A stretch of DNA of 64,000 nt from Pseudonocardia xinjiangensis. Lineage in GTDB: Bacteria; Actinomycetota; Actinomycetes; Mycobacteriales; Pseudonocardiaceae. Of this stretch, positions 42,866 to 51,947 are shown in pieces. The position numbers and the translations under genes were made by a program. The stretch's first letter is position 1. Every line of letters starts with the position of its first letter. The stretch is taken from assembly GCF_012911925.1 (NCBI RefSeq), contig NZ_JAAXKY010000014.1, forward strand, positions 1 through 64,000. The letters run 5' to 3'. The notes beneath the pieces were generated by a model. That model saw only the letters and a list, made by a program, of their open reading frames with translations, was not told the DNA's origin and searched no databases.

Positions 42866-43534
42866 CTACACGGTGGTCCGCCAGCTGTACCGGTGCTCGG
42901 GCCGCCCGGTGGTTCCGTACCTCATGGCCACGTCGGCGCGGCCCTCCTCGGCCAGCGTGGCGAGGTAGCGCTGGGCGGTGGCCCGGGAGATGCCGAGGTC
43001 CGTGGCGACCTCGGCCGCGGTGGCCGGCTGGTCGGCGGTGCGGAGCCGATCGGCGACGAGGCGGGCGGTGACGGGCGACTGCCCCTTGGGGGTGGGCGGC
43101 CGGTCGCCCTGGCGGAGGGCGGCGAGGGCGCGGTCGACCCCCGGCTGGCCGAGGTCGCCGGCCCCGGGCGACAGGACCTGCCGGTACTTCGCGTAGGCCC
43201 CCAGCCGCGCCGCGAGCAGGCCGGCGGTGAACGGCTTGACGATGAAGTTCACGGCTCCGGCGGTGAACGCTCCCCGGACCGTCGCCGGGGAGGCGTCGGC
43301 GCTGACGATCATGACGTCGCACGAGAGCTCCGCGGCGACGGACAGTCCCGGCCGGTCCGGCAGATGGTTGTCGAGCAGGACCAGGTCCGGCGCCGATCCG
43401 GCCACCAGCTCGAGCGCCTGGGCTGCCGTGTGCGCCGTGCCCAGCACGGCGAACCCCGGGACCGTCGTGACGAAGCGGGCATGCAGGTCCGCCACCCGGA
43501 AGTCGTCGTCGACCACGACCACCCCGAGCGTCAC
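42866..43534 (-). CDS. CitB/DcuR-type response regulator
   Basis: 222 aa. The receiver has the acidic pocket 'VVVVDDDFRV', phospho-acceptor Asp in 'LVLLDNHLPD' and the switch Lys in 'FIVKPF'. The output part has an HTH near 'ATAAEVATDLGISRATAQRYLATL'. It is the partner of the sensor kinase whose stop it overlaps by four bases (ATGA). The pair is divergent from the ABC importer at 45324, its probable target. Confidence 0.9.
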   Translation of the reverse strand: MTLGVVVVDDDFRVADLHARFVTTVPGFAVLGTAHTAAQALELVAGSAPDLVLLDNHLPDRPGLSVAAELSCDVMIVSADASPATVRGAFTAGAVNFIVKPFTAGLLAARLGAYAKYRQVLSPGAGDLGQPGVDRALAALRQGDRPPTPKGQSPVTARLVADRLRTADQPATAAEVATDLGISRATAQRYLATLAEEGRADVAMRYGTTGRPEHRYSWRTTV

Positions 43535-45159
43535 GGCGCCACCGCCTCTCGCGCCTCGAGGACGTGCGGTAGCTGCGCGACGAACACCGTCATCGCACCG
43601 TCCCCGCCGGGATGGGTGATCTCGACGCCACCGCCGAGGCTCGCCGCCGTGCTGCGGACGATCGCCAGCCCCAGGCCGCGGCCGGCACCACGGCTCGTGA
43701 CGCCGTCGGTGAAGATCCCGGCGCGGCGCTCCGGAGGGATCCCGTCGCCGGTGTTGGCGACGGAGATCACGAGGTCGTCGTCGTGGGAGAGCAGGTCGAT
43801 CACCACCCTGGCCGGTCGCTCACCGGCCTCGTGCGCCGCTTCCAGCGCGTTGTTCACCAGGTTGCCGAGCACGGTGACGACCTCCACGGGCGCTGTCAGC
43901 TTCCGCGGGACCCAGCTGTCCTCGGCCAGCACCAGCTCCACGCCGAGCTCGGCGGCCTCGGACATCTTCCCGGCGAGGAAGGCGCGGATCGTCGCGGGGG
44001 CGATGGCGTCGCTGTCGTCGGCGATGAGGACGTCCGGTGCTCCCAGCAGCGCGTCCACGTACTCGACGGCGTCGGCCGGCGCGGCCGTGTGCAGCAGCCC
44101 GTGCACGGTGTGGAGGCGGTTGGCGAACTCGTGCCGCTGCGCGCGCAGGGCCTGGGTCATCAGCCGGACGGCGGTCAGCTCGCCGGTGAGGTTCTCCACC
44201 TCGGTGCGGTCGAACACCGTGATCACCGAGCCGAGCGGCCGCTCGCCGTGCTGCACCGCGCGGTGGGTGACCACCAGGACGCGGTCGCCGACGGTGGCCA
44301 CCGAGGTCTTGCCCGTGCGGTCGTCGAGGACCCGGCGCAGCGGCCCGGGCAGCTCCAGGTCGAGGAGTCGCCGCCCGCGCTCCAGCCGCGGGTCGACCAG
44401 CCGCAGCGCCTCGGAGTTGGCCATCGTCACCACTCCGTCGGGATCGAGGGCGATGACGCCGTCGGACACCCCGAACAGGACGGCCTCCCGCTCGCGTACG
44501 AGCTCGGCCAGGTCGGACGGCTCCAGTCCGAAGGTGCGGCGTTTCAGCAGCCGGGTCAGCAGCAAGGTGGCGCCCACCCCCGTCAGCAGGGCCGCCCCCA
44601 GGAACAGCGCCGTCCGCGACAGCAGGCTGCGCAGGGCGGTGGCGATGTCGCTGGCGTCGAAACCGACGCTGATCTCCCCGACGATCACGTGGTCGGCGGT
44701 GCGCAGCGGCACCTTGCCCCGCGCCGAGAGGCCGAGGGTGCCCTGCTCGATGTTGGTCACCTCGCGCCCCTGCAACACCTCGGCGGGGCTGGTGCTCACG
44801 GTCTTGCCGATCTGGTCCGGTGCCGGGTGCGCGAGCCGGATGCCGTTGTCGTCGGTGATCACCACGAACAGCGCACCCGTGGCCGCCTGCGCGGCCAGGG
44901 CCCGTTCCTGGACGGCCTGCTGGTCGCGGCGGGCGACGGCGTCGGCCAGCCCGGGCGAGGCGGCGAGGGTGTGGGCCACGTCGAGGGCGCGCTGCTCGAA
45001 GCGCTGCTCCAGGCTCTGGTCGAGCTGCCAGGCCTCGAGGCCGAACCCGAGGCCGACCACGGCGAGCAGCACTCCCACCTGGAGCAGCAGCATCTGCCGG
45101 GTGAAGGGCAGCACGCGACGGCGGCGGGACGTCCGGGACGGTTGCTGCGCTGCGACCAC
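43531..45159 (-). CDS. CitA/DcuS-type sensor histidine kinase
   Basis: 542 aa. A first helix (about 24-42), an extracytoplasmic Cache-like sensor (45-180), a second helix (185-205), a PAS domain (220-320), then the kinase core. The phospho-accepting His lies in 'AQRHEFANRLHTVHGLL', the N-box is 'LGNLVNNALEAAHE', and G-boxes are 'NTGDGIPPE' and 'GRGLGLAIV'. This family senses small carboxylates in the periplasm. It is co-transcribed with the response regulator. Confidence 0.9.
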   Translation of the reverse strand: MVAAQQPSRTSRRRRVLPFTRQMLLLQVGVLLAVVGLGFGLEAWQLDQSLEQRFEQRALDVAHTLAASPGLADAVARRDQQAVQERALAAQAATGALFVVITDDNGIRLAHPAPDQIGKTVSTSPAEVLQGREVTNIEQGTLGLSARGKVPLRTADHVIVGEISVGFDASDIATALRSLLSRTALFLGAALLTGVGATLLLTRLLKRRTFGLEPSDLAELVREREAVLFGVSDGVIALDPDGVVTMANSEALRLVDPRLERGRRLLDLELPGPLRRVLDDRTGKTSVATVGDRVLVVTHRAVQHGERPLGSVITVFDRTEVENLTGELTAVRLMTQALRAQRHEFANRLHTVHGLLHTAAPADAVEYVDALLGAPDVLIADDSDAIAPATIRAFLAGKMSEAAELGVELVLAEDSWVPRKLTAPVEVVTVLGNLVNNALEAAHEAGERPARVVIDLLSHDDDLVISVANTGDGIPPERRAGIFTDGVTSRGAGRGLGLAIVRSTAASLGGGVEITHPGGDGAMTVFVAQLPHVLEAREAVAP

Positions 45160-45227
45160 CGGACGAGCCTACGACCCCTGGTGAGCGAAACGCGCAAAAC
45201 CTCGGCTATGCGCAGAGCGCGGGTAAC

Positions 45228-45243
45228 CGTCACAAGCGTGACG
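45228..45243. promoter_or_regulatory. Inverted repeat between two-component and ABC genes
   Basis: CGTCAC-AAGC-GTGACG is a perfect 6-base inverted repeat, about 80 bases before the ABC ATPase start and 70 bases from the sensor kinase start. It could bind the response regulator. Short arms make this tentative. Confidence 0.35.
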
Positions 45244-45323
45244 TGCCCCACGGCGCTTCCTATGTTCCTGGGCACGCACCGGCGCCGACGAGCAGGGCCG
45301 GACATCTCGAAGGCGAGACGCGC

Positions 45324-46124
45324 ATGGAACATCTCATAGAACTGGCGAACGCCACCAAGAGGTTCCCGAACGGGAAGGGCGGCATCCACACCGCCATCCG
45401 CGACGTGACCCTCACCGTCGAACCGGGTCAGTTCGTGGCGGTCGTCGGACCCACCGGCTGCGGCAAGTCCACCACCCTGTCCCTGATCTCCGGCCTGCAG
45501 CCGCCGTCGGTGGGCACGGTGAAGGTCAACGGCAAGGACGTCGACGGCGTGCCCGACGGCGTCGGCTACATGTTCCAGGCCGACGCGATGCTGCCCTGGC
45601 GCAGCGTGCTGGCCAACGTGGCCGCCGGCCCGATCTGGCGGGGCGTCGAGAAGTCGCAGGCCCGCGACCGCGCCCGCGACTGGATCGCCCGCGTCGGGCT
45701 GGAGGGCTTCGAGGGCTACTACATGCACCAGCTGTCCGGTGGCATGCGCAAGCGCGTGGCGCTGGCGCAGACGCTGGTCAACGAGCCGTCGATCCTGCTG
45801 ATGGACGAGCCCTTCTCCGCGCTCGACGTCCAGACCCGGGCGCTGATGCAGCAGGAGCTGCTGCGCCTGTGGGCCGGCACGAACGCGGCGGTGGTCTTCG
45901 TGACCCACGACCTCGAAGAGGCGATCGTGCTCGCCGACCGGGTCGTCGTCATGACCGCGTCGCCCGCCCGCATCAAGGCCGTCTACGACGTCGGTCTGTC
46001 CCGGCCGCGTGACGTCGAGGAGCTCCGGATCACCACCGAGTTCATCGACGTCTACCGCAGCATCTGGTCCTCGCTCTCGGCCGAGGTCGACATCGCCAGG
46101 AAGGTGCCCTCCCGTGTCGCTTGA
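45324..46124 (+). CDS. ABC importer ATPase, nitrate/sulfonate/taurine type
   Basis: 266 aa. Walker A GPTGCGKST, signature LSGGMRKRVALAQ, Walker B ILLMDEPFSALD, and switch His in 'FVTHDLEEA'. 'MFQADAMLPWRSVLANV' is typical of the SsuB/TauB group. It drives the permease that follows, whose start lies inside its last codons. ATG 45324. Confidence 0.93.
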   Translation: MEHLIELANATKRFPNGKGGIHTAIRDVTLTVEPGQFVAVVGPTGCGKSTTLSLISGLQPPSVGTVKVNGKDVDGVPDGVGYMFQADAMLPWRSVLANVAAGPIWRGVEKSQARDRARDWIARVGLEGFEGYYMHQLSGGMRKRVALAQTLVNEPSILLMDEPFSALDVQTRALMQQELLRLWAGTNAAVVFVTHDLEEAIVLADRVVVMTASPARIKAVYDVGLSRPRDVEELRITTEFIDVYRSIWSSLSAEVDIARKVPSRVA

Positions 46125-47007
46125 CACCTCCGCCGTCCTCCACAGTGGACCCGACGGGCCCCGCTCCGACCAGGACCCCGGCGACGACCTGAGCGCCGTG
46201 CACCGGGCGCGGCGCCGGCACGCCGGCGTGGTCTGGTCCCTGCGGCTCGTCGTCCTCGTGGCCGTGTTCGGGGCGTGGGAGGTGCTGGCGACCTACGTCA
46301 TCGACCCCTTCTACTACTCCAAGCCCAGCCTGATCGTCGTCCGACTGTTCGAGTGGTTCACCGTCGGAACCTCGAAGGGGTCGATCTGGTCGAACATCAG
46401 CGTCACATTGCAGGAGGCGGTCTACGGCTTCGTGCTGGGCGCGATCCTCGGGGTGATCCTCGGCATCCTGCTCGGCCGCGCCCGCCTGCTCGCCGAGGTG
46501 CTCCAGCCGTTCATCCAGGCCCTCAACGCCGTGCCGCGCATCGTGCTCGCCGCGCTGTTCATCATCTGGTTCGGGCTCGGCATGGAGTCGAAGGTCGCCA
46601 CGGCGCTGGTGCTCGTCTTCTTCCCGGTCTTCTTCAACGCCTTCCAGGGGGCGCGCGAGGTCGACCGCAACTTCGTGGACAACGCCCGCATCCTGGGGGC
46701 GAGCCGCGTGCAGATCCTGTGGTCGATCGTGGTGCCGAGCGCCACGTCGTGGATCCTCGCGTCGCTGCACACCGCGTTCGGCTTCGCCCTCATCGGCGCC
46801 ATCGTCGGCGAGTACGCCGGCGCGTCCAAGGGCATCGGTCTGCTCATCTCCACCGCCCAGGGCACCTTCGACTCCGCAGGCATCTACGCCGGAATGATCC
46901 TGTCGACCGTGCTGGCCCTGCTCGCCGAGGTGATCCTCGGCGGCGCCGAGAAGCGGCTCCTGCGCTGGCGCCCGCCGTCCCAGGCGACCACCACCGCCGG
47001 CATCTGA
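46114..47007 (+). CDS. ABC importer permease, nitrate/sulfonate/taurine type
   Basis: 297 aa, BPD-transport family with about six helices. The ATPase-coupling loop is 'NARILGASRVQILWSIVVPSA'. A long cytosolic N-terminus (about 45 residues) precedes the first helix. GTG 46114 overlaps the ATPase gene by 11 bases. Confidence 0.93.
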   Translation: MSLDTSAVLHSGPDGPRSDQDPGDDLSAVHRARRRHAGVVWSLRLVVLVAVFGAWEVLATYVIDPFYYSKPSLIVVRLFEWFTVGTSKGSIWSNISVTLQEAVYGFVLGAILGVILGILLGRARLLAEVLQPFIQALNAVPRIVLAALFIIWFGLGMESKVATALVLVFFPVFFNAFQGAREVDRNFVDNARILGASRVQILWSIVVPSATSWILASLHTAFGFALIGAIVGEYAGASKGIGLLISTAQGTFDSAGIYAGMILSTVLALLAEVILGGAEKRLLRWRPPSQATTTAGI

Positions 47008-47037
47008 CTCCCCCACCGCCTCCGAAGGAGCACAAGC

Positions 47038-48090
47038 ATGTCCCGCACCATCCGTAGCACTGCCGCTGCGGCCGCCGTCGCCGCCGTCGCGGTGTCCGTA
47101 CTGGCCGGCTGCCAGACCCTGCCGAGCGCGTCGTCCGGCGGGGAGGACCCCACCAACGTCTCCATCATGGTCGGCGGCCTGGACAAGGTGATCTACCTGC
47201 CCGCCGAGCTCACCGACCGGCTCGGGTACTTCAAGGAGCAGGGACTCACCGTCGACCTCCAGTCGCAGCCGTCCGGCGCCAACGCCGAGACGGCACTGGT
47301 CGCCGGTCAGGTCGACGGGGTCGTCGGCTTCTACGACCACACCATCGACCTGCAGACGAAGGGCAAGTGCATCCGCTCCGTCGTCCAGTTCGCCAACGTG
47401 CCCGGCGAGGTCGAGATCGTGGGCAACAACGCGGGGATCGGTAGTACGGCCGACCTCACGGGCAAGAAGCTGGGCATCACGAGCCCCGGATCGTCGACCG
47501 ACTTCCTCACCCAGTACCTCGCGGGCAAGGCCGGCGCCACCACCGACGCCTACACGACCGTCACGGCGGGAGCGGGCGCGACCTTCATCGCCGCCCTGGA
47601 GAACGGCGGCATCGACGCCGGCATGACGACGGACCCGACGGCCCAGCAGATCAAGGAGAAGGGCACCGGGAAGATCCTGCTCGACATGCGGACCGAGGAC
47701 GGCACCCGCGCGGCGCTGGGCGGCCTCTACCCCGCGAGCTCGATGTACATGGACTGCAGCTACGTCGACGCCCACCCGGGCACGGTGCAGAAGCTGGCCA
47801 ACGCCTTCGTCAAGACCCTCGGCTACATCAACTCCCACTCCGGCGCGGAGATCGCCGCGCAGATGCCGGCCGACTACGCCGCAGGCAGCGGCGGCGTGCC
47901 CAGCTACGCGGCCGCCATCGACGCCAGCAAGGGCATGTTCAACTCCACGGGCGTGATGGACGCCGAGGGTGCGAAGAACGTGCTGCAGGTGCTCAGCCAG
48001 TTCAACCCGAACGTCAAGGGCAAGGCCGACAGCGTCGATCTCACCAAGACCTACACCACCGACTTCACCACGAAGGTGGCGCGCAGCTGA
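47038..48090 (+). CDS. ABC importer substrate-binding lipoprotein (NMT1/SsuA-like)
   Basis: 350 aa. Lipoprotein signal with 'VSVLAGC' lipobox (Cys at about residue 25). The mature part is a periplasmic-type type II binding fold: 'VIYLPAELTDRLGYFKEQGLTVDLQ', 'GKKLGITSPGSSTDFLTQYL'. The substrate is an unknown small molecule, perhaps a carboxylate or aromatic acid as the divergent CitA-type kinase suggests. AAGGAG precedes ATG 47038. Confidence 0.93.
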   Translation: MSRTIRSTAAAAAVAAVAVSVLAGCQTLPSASSGGEDPTNVSIMVGGLDKVIYLPAELTDRLGYFKEQGLTVDLQSQPSGANAETALVAGQVDGVVGFYDHTIDLQTKGKCIRSVVQFANVPGEVEIVGNNAGIGSTADLTGKKLGITSPGSSTDFLTQYLAGKAGATTDAYTTVTAGAGATFIAALENGGIDAGMTTDPTAQQIKEKGTGKILLDMRTEDGTRAALGGLYPASSMYMDCSYVDAHPGTVQKLANAFVKTLGYINSHSGAEIAAQMPADYAAGSGGVPSYAAAIDASKGMFNSTGVMDAEGAKNVLQVLSQFNPNVKGKADSVDLTKTYTTDFTTKVARS

Positions 48091-48115
48091 CCTGAGCCCG
48101 TCGGGGTCCGGCCGG

Positions 48116-48973
48116 TCACAGCAGGTCGCTGCGGCTGAGCACCCCCACCAGCCGGTCGCCGTCGACGACAGGCACCGTGCGCATCCCCCGGTCGGCGACC
48201 AGAGCCCGCGCCTCGCCGACGGTCGCGCCGGCGTCGACGGTGATCGGCGCCCTCGTCATGACGGCGTTGACCGTGGTGTGCGCGGACCGGCCGGCCAGCG
48301 GGTCGGCCAGGATGTCCGCCTCGCTGATGATGCCGACCAGCCGGTTCTCACCGTCGACGACGGGCAGCGCGGAGTGCCGGTGGTGCAGCATCACCTCAGC
48401 GGCCACCGCGACGCGTTCCGCCGAGCCCACGGTGATCACCTCGCGCGTCATCACCTCCTGCACCGGCGTGGCAGCGACCGGAGGCGGCCCGGTACGACGC
48501 CTCTGTTCCAGGGCGAACAGGGCGTCCTCCGGCTTGTCCCGGCCACCGAAGAGTCGGCGCTGGCCGGTGCGGAGGCTGCCCAGGTCGAGGTGTCGCAGCA
48601 GGTCGCCACGGGTGACCACACCGACCAGCCTGCCGCCCTGCACGACCGGCATCACCCGCAGCTCGCCGTGGCTGCGCAGGCGCTGCGCCACCACCGACAC
48701 GTTGGCCGTGGGCGACATCGACAGCACGTCCGGGCTCATGATCTCCTCGACGCGCACCCGCCCGTCGGCCTCCGCCCCCTCGGCGTCGTGCTCCTCGCGG
48801 AAACGCAGGACGTCGAGCAGGCTCACCATGCCGACCAGCCGGAACGACGGGCTGACCACTGGCAGGGCGCTGAAACCGAACCGCGTCATGCGTTCGACGA
48901 CCGCCGACAACGGCTCGTCGGAACGCACCGTGACGACGCGGGATGTCATGAGGTCTCGAACGAGCGGCGCCAT
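48116..48973 (-). CDS. CBS-domain protein with four CBS motifs
   Basis: 285 aa made of two Bateman modules. Each CBS repeat ends with a line such as 'LVGMVSLLDVL', 'LVGVVTRGDLL', 'LVGIISEADIL' and 'LVGVLSRSDLL', joined by a short charged linker. There is no catalytic domain, so it should sense adenine nucleotides and regulate a partner. Convergent with the ABC operon (25-base gap). Confidence 0.92.
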   Translation of the reverse strand: MAPLVRDLMTSRVVTVRSDEPLSAVVERMTRFGFSALPVVSPSFRLVGMVSLLDVLRFREEHDAEGAEADGRVRVEEIMSPDVLSMSPTANVSVVAQRLRSHGELRVMPVVQGGRLVGVVTRGDLLRHLDLGSLRTGQRRLFGGRDKPEDALFALEQRRRTGPPPVAATPVQEVMTREVITVGSAERVAVAAEVMLHHRHSALPVVDGENRLVGIISEADILADPLAGRSAHTTVNAVMTRAPITVDAGATVGEARALVADRGMRTVPVVDGDRLVGVLSRSDLL

Positions 48974-49024
48974 TGATCAACGGTAGCGGCTCCGAACCCG
49001 CCGTAGCGCGCAAAAATCAGCGGC

Positions 49025-50227
49025 CTACCTCCGCCGGGAGTCCTTGACGAACACGATCCCGTCGACGCCTGCGACGTGGGCCGGATCGAGCGGGGCGTAC
49101 CCGAACCAGGGGGACACCCGGGCCGCGGGCGTCACGTCGGCGAGGACGAAGGCCAGCCGGTGGGCGTCGACGAGGTAGCGCTCCTCCGGCAGCGCGTACA
49201 GCAGCCCTTCGATGGTGTCCGGCGGCGGCGCGTCCACTCCCTGGTGGCGAATCGTGCCGAGGGCGGTGGCGAGGAAGGCGTACTCCTCGCCCAGGTGGGC
49301 GTTGACGATCGCGCCTGCGCTCCACCATTCCATCGGCAGGCCGCCCAGCCGCATCGAGCTCTTGTCCCGCTGCAGATGCGCGTTGTGGGCGAACACCAGC
49401 GCCGGCCCCCGTTCGGCGAGGGCGAGCAGGTTGGCGGCCATCATCGAGGCCCGCAGACCCAGCAGCCGCGCCATACGGCCCGGCGACGTGTCGGCCATCC
49501 AGAAGTGGTAGCTCAGCAGCCCGGTGGCGGTGCGGCCGTACAGGCGGGCCCGGTGCCAGTCCTCCCGGGAGGACGTCGCGATCAGGTGTGGCGTCTGCGC
49601 GTCGAGCAGGGCAACCAGGTCGTCGGCGAGCAACCGCAGCTGTTCGGCGTCGGTCGTCCGCCCCCCGGACCGGGACGGGTCCATCATCGCGGCGGGCTCG
49701 ATCCACCGGTCGTCGGCGCCGAGCAGGCGGTCGAGCGCGTCCGCGGTGCAGGGCAGCAGGTCGGCGTCCAGCCTGGCGGCGAGACAGGCGTGGAGTGCGA
49801 TGAGGGCCTGCCGTGGGCTCGCGGCGCCGGTGATCTCCAGCGGGCCGTCGAAACCGGCGAAGCGCACCTGCTCCGACGCGGGCCGGCCGTCGTTGTACGC
49901 GCGCATCCAGCGCACCAGCTCACGGTTGGCCGCCGACGCGCCGAACCCGTGACTGAAGCCGCGCGCCATGACATCGTCGAGGTTGCCGGTGCCCGAGGTG
50001 ACGTAGTCGTCCACGACCAGGCCCATCATGCAGTCGCTCTCGATGGCGATCGTCCGGTAGCACTCCTGCTCGACGAGCTGCCGGAAGAGATCGTTGCGCA
50101 CGTCGAGCAGATCGTCCTCGCCGTGGGTGGGCTCCCCCAGGGCGAGCAGCCGCGGCCTGCCCGGGAGCAGCCCCATCGCGGCAGCAGGGTCGACGGCATG
50201 GGCGGCGTCTGAGATGACAGCAGTCAT
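49025..50227 (-). CDS. Erythromycin esterase family protein
   Basis: 400 aa. Family blocks are 'LLALGEPTHGEDDLLDVRNDLF', 'IAIESD', 'RFAGFDGP', 'VFAHNAHLQRD' and a C-terminal 'LDPAHVAGVDGIVFVKD'. The catalytic His of Ere enzymes corresponds to the His in EPTHGE. Homologues cleave the macrolide lactone, but many actinomycete members have unknown targets. It is divergent from a TioE-like MerR regulator at 50317, a frequent pairing suggesting drug-type induction. Confidence 0.88.
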   Translation of the reverse strand: MTAVISDAAHAVDPAAAMGLLPGRPRLLALGEPTHGEDDLLDVRNDLFRQLVEQECYRTIAIESDCMMGLVVDDYVTSGTGNLDDVMARGFSHGFGASAANRELVRWMRAYNDGRPASEQVRFAGFDGPLEITGAASPRQALIALHACLAARLDADLLPCTADALDRLLGADDRWIEPAAMMDPSRSGGRTTDAEQLRLLADDLVALLDAQTPHLIATSSREDWHRARLYGRTATGLLSYHFWMADTSPGRMARLLGLRASMMAANLLALAERGPALVFAHNAHLQRDKSSMRLGGLPMEWWSAGAIVNAHLGEEYAFLATALGTIRHQGVDAPPPDTIEGLLYALPEERYLVDAHRLAFVLADVTPAARVSPWFGYAPLDPAHVAGVDGIVFVKDSRRR

Positions 50228-50316
50228 ACCGGTGAACGGTATCGTTGAACCGCCCGTTGAAACTTGTCGCCGATTCCGGCAGAGCAATTGCGCAGAACCT
50301 TCAAAGGAGTGGACAG

Positions 50317-51015
50317 GTGAGGCCGGTTGACCTGGCACGATCACACGGTCTGTCCACCCAGGCGGTCCGGAACTACGAGGCGGCCGGCATCCTTCCGGCC
50401 GCCGAACGCACCCCGCACGGCTACCGCACCTACACGTCGCTGCACGCGCAGGCGCTGCACGCCTTCCTCGCCCTCGTGCCCGGACACGGCCACCAGACGG
50501 CCACGTCGATCATGCAGGCGGTCAACCGGGACGCCACCGAGGACGCGCTCCGGCTCATCGACGAGAGCCACGCCCAGCTTCTCGACGACCGCCGCACCCT
50601 GGAAGCCGTCGAAGCCGCTGTCGGTGACCTCGAACCCCTGCCGCCGGAACGCGGCGAGATGTTCGTCGGCCCGCTGTCGAGAAGGCTCGGCGTCCGCCCG
50701 GCGACCCTGCGCAAGTGGGAACGTGCCGGCGTGGTCCAGCCGCGCCGCGACCGGCAGACGGGCTACCGGGTCTACAGCGCGGCCGACGTGCGCGACGCCC
50801 TACTGGCCCACCAGCTCAGGCGGGGTGGCTACCTGCTGGAACAGATCGCCCCGCTGATCACCCAGGTCCGTTCCGCCGGCGGCGTCGCACCGCTCGAGTC
50901 CATGCTGGGCGACTGGCGGGCCCGCCTCTCGGCCAGGAGCCGCGCGATGCTCAGCGGCGCTGCCGCGCTGGACGCCTACCTCGCTGCTGGCCCGTGCCGT
51001 GCCCGCGCCCGATGA
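50317..51015 (+). CDS. TioE-like MerR regulator with two HTH domains
   Basis: 232 aa. The first MerR HTH is 'PVDLARSHGLSTQAVRNYEAAGILP', the second is 'PLSRRLGVRPATLRKWERAGVVQP'. Such tandem MerR proteins (TioE group) lack a long effector domain. They usually sit divergent from a resistance or export gene, here the esterase. GTG 50317 follows AAAGGAG; an in-frame TTG at 50245 is less likely. The 90 bases between the genes contain repeated CGGT/GTTGAA elements as possible binding sites. Confidence 0.88.
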   Translation: MRPVDLARSHGLSTQAVRNYEAAGILPAAERTPHGYRTYTSLHAQALHAFLALVPGHGHQTATSIMQAVNRDATEDALRLIDESHAQLLDDRRTLEAVEAAVGDLEPLPPERGEMFVGPLSRRLGVRPATLRKWERAGVVQPRRDRQTGYRVYSAADVRDALLAHQLRRGGYLLEQIAPLITQVRSAGGVAPLESMLGDWRARLSARSRAMLSGAAALDAYLAAGPCRARAR

Positions 51016-51081
51016 TTCTCACCGCAGAAGCGGGTCTGACCTACTGACCACGCTTCGGCACGAGATGAGAGGTTGCGGGCC

Positions 51082-51891
51082 ATGATTGAGCTGACGCTCG
51101 AACGGTACGGCCAGGCGTTGATGGACCAGACCGCGCAGTTCGCTGAGACCGTGCGCCACGCGGCGGCAGATGCACCAGTACCGACGTGCCCGGAGTGGAC
51201 CTTGAGCCAGCTCGTGGAGCATGTCGGTCAGACGCAGCACTGGGTTGCCTCGATCGTGGAGAAGCGGGTGTCCGACCCGTCGCAGATCCCCACGTCGTTC
51301 GCGGCACTGCCCGCCGACCAGGACGCATGGCCGTCATGGCTGGCCGATGGCGCATCGCTGCTGGCCGCGGCCTGCGTCGATGCCGGCCCGGACGCGCCGG
51401 TGTGGAACCCGGCGGGTGACGCTCGGTCGGGGACACGGTTCTGGCTGCCTCGCGTCCTCGCGGAGACGATCATCCACCGCGCCGATGCAGCCGCCACCGC
51501 GGACGTGGCCTACCAGCTCGACGCCGAGCTCGCCGCCGGCGCAGTCAGCGACCACCTGGCGATGATGACCTCGCCGGGATGGGCGGCTCAGCGGCCGGAC
51601 TCCGCCGAGGCGCTTCGCGGCAGCGGGCAGACGTTGTACCTGCACGCCGACGACGAGCCGAGCCTTGGTGAGGCCGGCCGGTGGTTCATCGAACGTGGCG
51701 CCGAGGGAGCGACGTGGCACCAGCGCCCCGGCGTAGCGGACGTCACGGTCCGCGGGCCGGCGACCTCGTTGCTGCTCATGCTGACCAGGCGTCGGTCGAT
51801 CTCCGCGGCGCTGGACGACAGCCTGCACGCTTCAGGCGACCTCGACCTGTTGACCCACTGGGTCGACCACACCGCCCACCAGGCCGGGTAG
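51082..51891 (+). CDS. Mycothiol-dependent maleylpyruvate isomerase family protein
   Basis: 269 aa. N-terminal DinB-like four-helix bundle with 'PTCPEWTLSQLVEHVGQTQHWV', a metal-binding His pattern including 'ETIIHRADA', and a C-terminal lobe with 'VRGPATSLLLMLTRR'. It is one of the many TIGR03083 proteins of actinomycetes that likely use mycothiol and a divalent metal. The substrate is unknown. ATG 51082. Confidence 0.88.
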   Translation: MIELTLERYGQALMDQTAQFAETVRHAAADAPVPTCPEWTLSQLVEHVGQTQHWVASIVEKRVSDPSQIPTSFAALPADQDAWPSWLADGASLLAAACVDAGPDAPVWNPAGDARSGTRFWLPRVLAETIIHRADAAATADVAYQLDAELAAGAVSDHLAMMTSPGWAAQRPDSAEALRGSGQTLYLHADDEPSLGEAGRWFIERGAEGATWHQRPGVADVTVRGPATSLLLMLTRRRSISAALDDSLHASGDLDLLTHWVDHTAHQAG

Positions 51892-51947
51892 GCCGCGGGC
51901 ACCTCGTGCGGCAGTCATCCGGCCTAGGCACGGGTGCGAGTGCGCTC

